Assembly: GCA_030549495.1 (NCBI GenBank)
Contig: JAUIRK010000685.1
Span: 45,693-109,692 of the forward strand
DNA from: Nectonema munidae
Taxonomy: Eukaryota; Nematomorpha; Nectonematoida; Nectonematidae
Direction of reading: 5' to 3'
DNA length: 64,000 nt
Shown here one piece after another: positions 37,901 to 49,900 of this stretch (position 1 is the stretch's first letter; the number at the start of each line of letters is the position of its first letter). The notes under the pieces were generated by a model. It did no database searches, had not been told where the DNA came from, and was given only the letters and a program-made list of their open reading frames with translations. A program made the translations under genes and the position numbers.

Positions 37901-40900
37901 CAATTTGGTAAGTTTGTCCATCTCATCGACCCCCAAAGATCTGTTATCGAACACTTTGCCGACCTCTGAGTTACACAATTTCTTGTTCCTAAAAGAGACG
38001 TAAATTACGCCCTTGAGGTAATTTAGCAATTATGGACCAATACAAAGTCGTAAAAAAAGTTCATACGCAAAAAATAGAAGGAGCATATGACATATTTATT
38101 CATCCACCATACCCCCTTTGAAATAAAATATATATAATATCCAAAATATCCCATTGTGCTTGCTTTTATGTAATAACTAGCGTTTCTACTTAACAAATAC
38201 CGTCCATAATTTTTGCTAGAAAAAATTGACACGCTCTGATGTTTGGCTTATTGAGGTGTGATGGTTGTTGGATTGTAAAACTGCGTAAAAGAAGGAATCG
38301 TATTGATATGCGGAAATATACGTCGGATGAGGATTGTGGGGAGTTTTGGAAGTCAGCGTTGAGTGTTTGGGACACACTCATATCCTTGAACATGCCTTCC
38401 AGTTTGGCAGTGAATTGGCAGCCACACTCATTCTAAAAAGGTGAACACATTGAATCAGTGAATTTCAAGAGGAAGGGAGACATAAACATGGTAGGGCCGT
38501 ATCTTGCGGGTTTGAGCCAAAAACAAGACTAGAAAAACTTAACATATAGTCTTGAAAATCGAGTAACATATGGGATCCAAGATAATTGCATTTTAATGAG
38601 ACATATGAAATGTTCTTAAGGGTCATAAATGTAACAAAATGTTAACAAGAAAATTTATTGATGACAATCGAGGATCTCCAAAAGATGCCAGACACCCACT
38701 CTGATCTAGAATTGGAAGCTCTTTGGCGTTAACTCCGCATGCCTTGGAGTGAGTCGTAGTAGCGAGAGCCGTTGCAGAGTGGTTGAGATGCTGGGCTTGA
38801 GTTGAAATCTTCGATTACTTGGTCTTCTTCAGGATGTTTGTGTTATATATGCTGTGTTGCCAATGTGATGTGTAGTCAATGTCAGTTTACAGAAATTGTG
38901 GCTTCACGTAGTATACATCGTGAATTGGATAACCTTGGATGTTTTGCATGTGTGTGTGAAAGTTGTGATGTACAATGTGCTTGAATGATTGAAGGTCCAG
39001 TAGGATTGATGGTGATTCGATGAATGAGGTGAATGTTGCACTGTCGAATATTTACATAATATCGCGATGTTACAATATACGATCTGTGGATTGTATGCTT
39101 GACAATGAATAGAGAATAGACACAGAGTTTGTTTATAATAAAATAACACAATGGCTTGAATATATATATATATTAATTCACTATCAACAAAATACAGCTT
39201 ACATTTTATATCAATCAGGGATGCAGCGATTCCAAAATTTCGGCCAATTCCGTTCATTGTTTTTTACATTTTTAACGACACCAATTTCAATTTTATTTTT
39301 AAAAATGCTCATATATAACTATAAAATAAACTTTTTAAAAAAAAGTTATAAACAATGCATAAATTGAAAAAAGTAGACTATGATTTAAAAAGTTTCTTAA
39401 CAATAATAAAAAAGACCAATTATTATTTCATTATTATATTAATGATTATTAAAATTAAAATTTACCAAGATTCGTTTTTCTCCGCCTTCTGAATGTAAAC
39501 CGATTTATTTGCAAAGTGAATACGCTACCTCCAACTCATTAGTTAAGAACAGAATATAATGTTGTTTCGTATACTTACTCTGAAATTTTGGTAAGAAACT
39601 TGTTTAATCGTATAAAATCGGAAAAACGTTCAAAAACGAATAAACTCTATATTTTATGTAAGAGTTGCATTGTGGGTATCCGCGTGTATACCCATGAGTG
39701 CAGTTCTCTATTACATCCACACGTACACCGCACGTCAACGTAAATTAATTGAGACACAGATAAAACCCAATTCTAAAATTACACCACCTTTTAGAGTGAT
39801 TGAATTTTAACATCAATCAATCACTTAGCTCTCACATGATCACCCCAATTTTCAGTGATATGTCTGAATAATATTTATATGCTTCGGTGTCCAAGTTAAT
39901 TGAATTGAAAATATAAAGTGTATTATAAATTGGGTATAGTAAATCTTTTTTCCTTTGAAGAGGGCCTTATTTTGTCAAAAGTGTAGGTATGATAAATTCA
40001 TCATCATCATCATCATCATCATCCATTCGCTCTAATGAGCAAGTCTTTGTCCTGGCGAGCCAAGATCGACAAGGCATGATAAATTCATCTTTTTTTAAAA
40101 ATCGCAATAATAAATTGAACACATTTTATCTGTTTACCAATGTATGGGATAACATCAAAAAAACTATATTTATTAAAAATTTTCACTGCCACCCTTTCGT
40201 GACCAGTGTATCATATATGATACATAAACAAGTTTACCTTTGTCTGCTTTTTCAAATAGTTTTGTATATGAATCTTCTGCTTTTTAAAAAATATCGTCTG
40301 TTTTTTTCTCGTCACGAAAGGGTTAAAACGGTTGCGAATTAGAGTGTTCTTACGCGTAACTTTGAAATCATGCTCTTTTCGAAATCTTCATTGATTGTCT
40401 TGTTTAAGAGCAGTCGCTTCGTCAAATGTAATTTGTAGTACTTCTCGAAAACGTCCTTTTCTTGTAGAAAGCGAAAAACTGTCATGCACTTTTTTAACGT
40501 AGACTCCACTTCAACATCTGATAACTGGAATTAGAAAACAACATGGAAAGATCGTTATTTTTAGTATTTCATTGAAACATGCATCTCTCAGGTTTGCACC
40601 AGGGTGCGAGTCCGAGGGGAGGATTCTCTAGTGATGAATTCGAAATGATTATGATGATGCTTTGAATTATCAGTATAATAGTAGTAATAATGTATTTTGA
40701 CGATGGCGATATTAATGATATAATGATGCCGGTGTGAATTGAAAGGAACGTGGAATTATCGTGAAAATCAGGGATGAAAATGTGGAAAAGCGCTTACTCC
40801 GTTGCCAGCCTTTTTGAAGAGATTGTGGATGAAGGAGGAGAGGTATTCGGGGGAGCGCGAGTTTAGATTGATGAAGTATTCAAAGTCGTAGGCAATCATA

Positions 40901-43900
40901 TTCTTGAAGGTGTGATTATTGTTAAACGCGTCCACCAAGTAAATGTCGAATTCTTCCTTCAGCTTGATGATACTCTGGGAGAAGGAGAGAAAGCAATTAT
41001 GTTGGACAAGGGTAGAGTTCATATGTTAAATGAAACAAAGTTTTATACACAAGTATGGACATTCACAGCAGAGAACACGACTCAATCTTCGATTTGTCCA
41101 CTGTTATTTAAATTTAATGTTATTTCTATGCTAAACAAAATTTATAAAAATAATAACATATTTGTATGCCAGAGTGTCTTCTTATTTGAGTTTAACCCAT
41201 TTAAGACCAATGTTCCTATTTTGGAACATAAGTAATTTCATCTTCGTCTGCTTTTTTTAATGATTTTGAATATAAATCGTCTGCGTTTTTTTTAGATATC
41301 GTCTGCTTTGCTTGGTCTTAAATGGGTTAAACAAATTCTAATCACGAACAATAAGCGACGCTCCAGCTGAAATTTGTGATGAGAACATCTTAACTATGAT
41401 TGAAATTCGGACTACATCAAATTCTTATGTAAAAAGTAAGTTTCGAAAAAAATTTCCACCTGATTTTGAATCTATAATCATCATCTTCCAGTAAATCGGC
41501 AACCCCATCATAAAATATGGAAGAAAAATATAGATAAGCTTACTTCTATGTAATCTATGGGGTTCTTTTGTTCGCACACCGAGTTACTAGAATCCATCTC
41601 TTCATCATCATTTTTCTTGAAATCTTTCACAGACTTATTATTTTCTTCTAAAACAATCATTCTGCCTTGATCCTAAAAAATGTATATATTTTTTTCAAAT
41701 TTAAGACAATAGTATTTTTGGAAGTGATTTAGATAGTCTAGACTCCATCGTTTTTCAACCTTTTTTGTTTTGAGGCACAGTAAGCCAAATATTATAAAAA
41801 ATACGGTACACCATTATATCTGACTTATAATCCAAACTGTGACAGAATGGAGTTTTAAATATAATAAAAATTTTTAATCATTGATTGCACAAATTAATGT
41901 TTGATAAATAACATAGGAATGCTTTTGCAAAATATTAAGTATGGTTTGAAAAGTTTCAAAAAATATATGTTGTCAAAAAGTCCACAACGTAGCAGAACAG
42001 TTGATATTACCTTGCTGCAAAAATCTATTGAATACGCTAAAAAGATCTGAAGTTGAAACATATCTTCCTGTTAAACGAAAAACTAATAGGAGATTGTAAC
42101 ATTAGGTGTAAACATAATGTTATTGGCTATTTTAACAAAAAATTTGTTCCTAACCACAAGACATAGTTAATTCGCAAGACCTTGTCAACACCGATTGTAA
42201 CTTACACATGCATGTACACAAGTATATATATGTACTTTGCTTCAACAAAGCACGGTTTTTTCTCTTCTTTCATCACCTTGAAAACTTATACCACTCTACA
42301 TGGCAAAACTTCTTGGATCTATGCTTCCTCACAAAAGGCTTAACCATGAGCCACGTGCAAGGCTGTCAATGAGCCAAAAGAAGATACCACAGAAGTTAGA
42401 TCCAGAAAGCCATACAATTTGAATTTAAATAAAGTTTTCTTACTACGCTTACGTTCAGCGTTACAGAGATGTCTGATGACATGTCAAACGTGGTTTTATT
42501 GATTCGTAATTCAATTGTCAACTTTTTTGCTCAGATTGATGAGACGATGGATGCTGCAAACTTGTCTCAGCCTTGCGTTTACGTACAATATGTATATGGC
42601 GAGAACCTGGTAGACAATTTTTTATTTTGCGAAACTCAGCATTAGAACAACTGTAAGAGAAACATTTGACAAAGTGATATTAAGTCGGAATCTGGCTAAG
42701 CAAAAATCTCCAGATGTAATTGGTATCCAGTGCGCTGAGCCATATTACCATACACGATGGGTTGAAAAATGTTTTTAATAAAGTCATTAAAGCAAATGCA
42801 TCACATCTTGTTTGTTTTCAATTTAAAAAGCTCTTGCTGCACTCAAACGTGATGTGGCTTTCCAAGGGAAAGTTTTCCAAGCGATACTGTGGAAAGAAAT
42901 GCAGCAATTTCTGGAAGGCAAACTAGACATGCATATAGAATTTTCTGAGGTTCGTTTTCGTATATTTCTATCATTTTTAGTGAACGTATTTGAATATATG
43001 AATTTCTCTAACCTCGCACCGCAAGGAAAAGAGATCAGAGTACTCCATTGTCATAAAAAATAGACAGCTTTTGAAATGAGATTGGAATAATTTGAATATA
43101 TTTGTTGTTGAAAATAAGATTTTCATCAAATAAAGATGTCCTAGAGGTTATAAAACATCGTATAGCATATCTTAGCCAAGAAATTTGGCTTTATTTACTT
43201 AATCTACAAAATTTTTAAAAATACTATAAATCTCGCCAAAATTTTTTAAAAAGTTTGTGAACAACTTCAAGTTCATAAAGGGAACACAATGATTCATATA
43301 TGAAAGATTACTACTTATCAGATGTAATTAAGTCTTTATCTCTCCTTTTTGCTATTTACCAGTCATTGAAAAGGATGGTCACAATCTATCTGCATAGTTT
43401 ATTAGATATGCTATACTCTAACCATGTAAAGGTTACATACCATGACTAAAAATGATCTCTTTTGAAAATCTTTAGGGAGCTGAATTTTTGGTTGGACAGA
43501 TTTTATATTTGGTGTTCCAAGGTTAAACATGCCTGCCTTCTAAAGACCATATGGAAAGGGTTGTATTAGAGCAGCGTTTTTTAAATTTTGGGCCCCGACC
43601 CCTCAGTGGGTCGCATGAAAAATAAAATGGGTCGTGACAAAAAAAATGCTGAATAAATGAACGTATATTGAACAGAGTTTGTCTTATTACACCTAAATAT
43701 TATGGGTCACGATGCAAACTGTCGTTCTTGCTATGGGTTGCAGTAAAAAAAGTTTAAAAAATGCTGTATTAGAGGACTCATTGGTAATACATTCAGACCT
43801 CTTTATCCGACAACCCGACTATCCGATGCAATATTGATTAGGAGCTAATTTTTCAGCCTCTCATCTCACTAATTGTCAACACGTCTGGTCCATATCTAAT

Positions 43901-46900
43901 GAATTGGTTAGGTGGATTCATTACTCTGTAATGAAATGCATTGTCGCTTAAAATTACATTTTAAAATGTTTAGCAAAGAAATGTTACCAAGCTTGATTAG
44001 TAACACAAGGAATCATCTTATATAATCTTCATATTCTCCCTACACATATATTCAGTCAGTAAAGTAAATTGTTTGAAAATTTATTTAGGACTTGGGTCTA
44101 TGAATTGACAGGTATGCATGTAGGCGTGAATTTAAATATGGCGATTTTAAATAGAAATTGAAGGTTTAAAATTTTTGGAAGAAATAAATTTAAATTTATA
44201 TAAATTCGCTATTCCAATCCTTAAGTTATACGCTATAAATAACATCAAAATGAAATTATTTGTACTAAGTTTTATTAGCAAAAAATTTAGCCAAAGTGTA
44301 AAACATTGCAAACTATTCTAAGAAATCTTAACACTAAAACATTAAATACAATCATTTAGATGCTATATATTTGATTTCTAGAATAAAAGCCTTGCTTGTT
44401 TAAATTCGCCCCGCCGCACATTTCAAGTACGGAGGGCGGCAAAACTGATTTTAATGGGGTTGGGAATATAAGAAAGTATATAGATTTATATATTTCAAAG
44501 AAGTTTTATATTATTAGGCATGAATGAATAATAATTCGTCTGATTTGTTGTAACTTCTGTTAAGTCGGACACTCGGCATTGTGGGACACCGCTCTGCCCC
44601 AGTAGTCCGCCTTAGCGATGGTCTACCGTATATTCATTTCAAAGGAGTTTCAGATCGGCAAAATAAATCACAGGGGGCCTAACTCACATGCCCCCCCCCC
44701 CATCGACAGACTTGGTTACAGTAATTAATAGGGATAAACGTTTTAAGCTTTAAATTATAGAGTTATTATATCGTTATTTCCTATTAAAAATAATTGCCTC
44801 TTTCAAGCAAGAAAAGTAATATAGAAAAATCTACCCAGAAGTCAAACAAATCTAATAAATACTATAAAAAAGATATATATAATTAAGAAAATTGAAAATT
44901 CTCCCTTTTTGCCCCCTGCAACATACATATTTTATTAGAGCACAAAAATTGCCGAATGCCGCATATAGCAATTTTAGCGAAAAATTAACCATGAAAATGA
45001 AGAAGAGTGCCACATATGATATGATAATATATTTAACAATTTTTTAAAGGAAATACACAAAGGGTTTGACATTTTAAAGTATAGTTAACCCGTTAACGAC
45101 CAGAATAATCAGACGATATCTAGTATAAAGCAGAAGATTTGTATTAAAAATCATCAATAAACGCAGACAATTCACATTTTTGTAAGGTCGACATATGTCG
45201 ACTGTGGTTGATAACCGGTAAAGCTAAGAATGGACGGACATTATAATAAATTCCGTTTAAAAGTAATGGTAGTTAAATTAATTAATTAAAAATGTCAAAG
45301 CTAGAACAATTTAACGCCCAAGACTAAATATTTAACTTTGCGTTAGAGCTTGTTTCAGAATAGTTATGGGATGATACGAAAATCATGTACGATTATTGGA
45401 GTACTAAATTTTTGGAAAAAAAAGTGTAAAGTATTCATTTTCATTTTCAAACAATGATTTTAGACATAAAAATTTATAAAATCCTTGCCAAACTTAGGAT
45501 TAGAGGTTGAAACATCTTAAATTTCAAGATAAGGCTTACAAGACATATTTATTTAACTTTTTAGAGTCCTTACGAGAAAGGGAGATAAATTTTCTCGATA
45601 CGAGTGTAATACTTGAAAAAAGAAATAAAGACTTACCCTCAGATAAGCACTGATTGCGCAAATGATTGTACTTATGCCGTTTTTGACACGAGAAAAGAGA
45701 TTATACATGCAATTGAGATCTTTCGTTTTCTGATTCTTAATAATGTGAATCACACCAGAATTTTCCATCTGAAATTAAAATAAATAAAACACAAATAAAC
45801 TGAAAAGTCGAAATTTGATAATTGACTGCAAATCAAATTATTTGTAAAAAAAGGTTAAAAAGCAAACACTCAAATTTAAAAACTATAAAGGATAATGGAG
45901 CGTCCACTTCTCATGCCATTCTCGCCTACGAGCACAAGACTAGTGCACTAACCGTGTCTTTTCTCCTTCGCCATCGTAGTAAATAAAAAGTAATAAAAAT
46001 GCATAAATGGCATTATAATCAGAATTCAATACATTTTTGATTATGGTTGATTTTTTGTCTAGTTTTTAAGCAAAATTTCAATAGTTATATAGAACTTATA
46101 TACAAGCTTTTATTTCTGTATTAAAATGTGAGTATGCCCTTTAATAAAATTATTTTGTTTGGAAAGATATTTGAAAAATTAATCAAAATAATTTTTATGG
46201 AATGATATCACAACGATTTATTTTTTCCTTTCATTCATCCACATTAATTTGTTCGAATAAATTTCATTTAATAAAACACGTATAACTTGTATATGTTTGT
46301 TTTTCGTAAAAATTAAAGCCTTTTAGCATTCGTAGAACATTAAAAAAAATGTTTTCAATAAAGTATTATTCATATTTGGTGTTTTATATATTAATCTTTA
46401 ATAATAAGCTTAGGAAATTATTATCTGTACCTAGGATTTAAGGAATAATTTAACATGTGTGAGATACGGTTGGGACATAATTTCGACCTATCCGACACCG
46501 AGTTGGAATTATTATTATTTTTCAACAAATCAAAAAGAATTAGGAAAGTGTTACTTCAATAATTGTTTTCATGTGTTTCAGGAGAAGTTCTTCTTGGAGA
46601 ATCTATTATAATGAAAATATTGAGCAAAGTTATAGCAAAAATATACAAAGAAGAGGCAGGCATATGGTTGTCTAGAAAAATTTTCAAGCAATTGGCAATG
46701 CAATTTTAGAGGGGGCGTACACGGTTCCGCCCCTTTAGATCCGTCAGTGCGACACTAAACTGTTTTTATTTTAAACACCATGTCTGCCTACAAATTTAAA
46801 AAGGCTTATATGCTTCAAATGGTGGCTCTATGAAATTTTTTTTATATTTACCAATGAAGATGCACGATGTTTTTTTAGGGCCTACGCTAAAATATAGAAA

Positions 46901-49900
46901 AAAAATTGTTCGAAAGTAAGCTATTATTTATAGCATATAAGCGAGTTTATAGCGAATCAAAGTTGCTGAAAAATAGTAACTTTGATTGACAAACTGATAA
47001 GTCATTCAAAACATGATAAGTCATTCAAAAATGACATATGTCAATCAAAAATGTGGAACAATTTGAAAATTATTTAATATAACACCATTTAACTGCTTTG
47101 GAATCACTAAAATAATAGGCTTTAATAAAAGTTGGTTGAAATAGGTTTTCCACCACACCACCACAAGGAACATGAACATCAAACAAAACTGCTAAAATAA
47201 TTTTTGAAATACTTTTTGAATGTGTTTTGGCTCAAAAATGATTTCTTTGTTATAAGAATTTAAAATTTATTTAGTTGAAAAAGTTTTTTTATTTGATTGA
47301 AATTGCTACTTAAATTTTTTATGAAAAATTAAACAAGAAATTTAAGTAGTAATTTTCATTAAAAAAAACTTTTTCAACTGAATAAATTTGAAATTTTTCA
47401 TAGTTCTATAATCTCTAAAACTGTAGTCATTTTCGAACAATATCAGATTACATAAAAATACATTTTCAGAAAAAGGATTGTGGTAATTGATGTTGGATGT
47501 GTCGAAAACATGATTTAACAACTGAAGCAGTTAAAGTGACTTAAATTAAAACATGAAAAGTTTCACATTTTTGATTGACATATGTCATTTTTGAATGAAA
47601 AATCTATTTGTTTTAAATTTTTCAACACGTCTAATTTGCTATAAAACCTATTAATTAATAAATTTAAGACAAACTACTTGAAGGGTAGCGCATATGCTTA
47701 CAAAAATAAAACTTTTCTTTATTGAAAACAACCCAAAAATCCATAATGCTCCTATTTTTCAATTTTTGAATATCCCATCCTTGTGCAATACTGGACTAGA
47801 TGTATCGCTTTGATCCCACAAAGTTCTTGTGTTCGAATCCAACACCAGGCATTCTTTGTTCTTCAAAGGGGCGCATTAGGGTAATATCACTTTTAGTCAA
47901 ATAAGCTTTTGTCGAAAGACTAACTTATATAAATGAAATGTTGTTTCTTTTTTTGACTTCAAATCGGTTAATTATTTATTGAGTTAAGAAATCATTAAGA
48001 AAATGATGATACTTATGCATATGTAAACGAATTCTCACAGGAAAAAACACGTAAGATATCTGAAGGATTATTGGGGTTTTGAGATGGAAAAAGTAAACCG
48101 GTCACGAAGAATATTCTTACGCACAAATCAATTTCGCAAAGTACAGTGGATTTGAATGGCCTTCGAAGGACAAGTGGAAAAAAAATTTGTTTTCTTTTAT
48201 AGATGGCCGTAACAATATTTTTTGATTTTGTGGAAAAAAATTAAAGGCCTTTTCATTATTTCTACTTCATTATCAAGGAAATCTATAGAAAAATAAATTA
48301 AAAAAATGAAATGTTCTATTACACAATAGCTTGAACAAGAACAACATTCTAATTTTTTTGTCATATCAAGGTATAGTTATGTAGTACAAGGGCCATTGTG
48401 CAAGATTTTTTTCTGGTTTTCTTTCTGTTAAAAATTCATAAGTTTTTAAGCTTATGTGCTTTGGAGGCCCGATTCTAACTTTGTCAGTAATCAAGCTATC
48501 ACTAGACATTAAGTTTGTTTGCCATTTTGGAAGCGTTCGCGTTAGCATTGTATCGTTCACTCAGCTGTATTTATATATTTGAAGCATACACTCTTGTTAA
48601 ATAATGGATATCAAAGTATAGTTATGCAGTAACGGGGGCAGGTATTAAGCGTTTAGTGGGGTGGAAGTGAGACTCAGCATTCCGGGCGGGACCATGATAT
48701 CCGAAAGGATGGGGGCGAACGTCAAAAACAATTCTTAAAAAATTCTCTTTATACATGGAATAGATGAGAGGGTTAAATTTTAAATGGGAAAAAATATATA
48801 CATACATTAATGACTAAATCCTTTGTTATTTTATCTGTGTAATAGTTTAAGCGTTCGGTTTCTTCCGTTAATCGACTTTCAACTTTGTAGATGTAATCGG
48901 AGGCATTGTTATCTGACAGAAGGCGCTGGCTTTCAGACTAAAAGCAAAAATACATCAATAATGTACAAGGTTTTCAAGGATTCAGATGAATTATAGTCGA
49001 GGTAGTTTCATTTAAAAAATTATTTTTTAGACGATACAATTTTGAACAAAGTGGCAATCTGGGCCAATCGCAACCTTGACTTATATAAGGATTTTTAAGG
49101 AAATATGTTTTTTTATAAAAAAAACTTATAGTGGTTTTTTACATTGTTAACTTTAGTATAAACATAAGCATATAACAAAGATATGAATGAACAAGCTAAA
49201 GCTACTTTAGTAGCCGTTCAGATGATGGTGGGAAGGAAAATTAAAAAAAAACCTGGTCTAATATACAAAAGCTCTTTCGAGATGAAATTGAATCACGTTC
49301 TTTTATACTAGAACATACTATAGAAAAAATAGGCATTGCAAAACTACCTCATACCAGAGAGGTTCATTTATGGATTAGGATTAGAATTTTCTTAAATTAC
49401 TTACGGCGCTATTTGAAGTGTTGGCATTTTTAAGTTGTAGCGAATCCTAAGGCTCAACATCTACTTAAGTTCATTTTTTCAGTTAATCAAAAAATAAAAA
49501 TACTTTTTATATTATATTTAGCAAATTTAGACTGGAAATAAAATTTTGATAACATTTAAAATTTTTTTATTTAGAATGTAAATGAAAAACTATAGCAATA
49601 TATAAAATAAAAAACAATCCATAAAAATATAAATAATCACAATATCAAAAGATTTCTTACCTAAAAAACAAAAATGGAGTCTTCGTATTGTCATCAATAA
49701 TCAATAATAATATAAGTTTTACGATAAAACTATCCATTAAAGAATCAAATAAAAATATATTGAAAGAAAACCTAGCTGAAAAATCAATTTGGAATGGGAA
49801 AGAATTCTAACTTATCATTATATGCGATTAGATATAGCTGAATTCGGAATAATTTTAAATATGACCATTTTGAAAAATGACCTACATGGCTCACTCTTAC

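Larger units (their letters stand above)
34769..37968 (+). mobile_element. hAT MITE (304 bp) split by a piggyBac insertion
   Basis: Left end CAGGAATCGGAAAACTTTTT, right end the inverse of CAGAGGTCGGCAAAGTG. A perfect 8-bp target duplication AGTTACAC sits at 34761-34768 and 37969-37976. Removing the piggyBac insert and one TTAA leaves 304 bp that aligns along its length with the reverse-orientation copy at 50200-50495 and with the truncated copy at 5199-5355. Confidence 0.9.

Noticed and set aside
38190..38322. Longer CUL3 exon 12 following the open frame down to 38190
   Set aside because: Cullin similarity stops at the GTATAT donor and resumes exactly in phase at exon 13.
39989..40342. Serine-rich 117-codon open frame
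   Set aside because: It is produced by a (TCA)n microsatellite running into MITE A.
47805..47865. Possible tRNA gene (GTGTTCGAATCC)
   Set aside because: The T-arm pairs poorly and no acceptor stem or D-arm can be drawn; at best a SINE trace.
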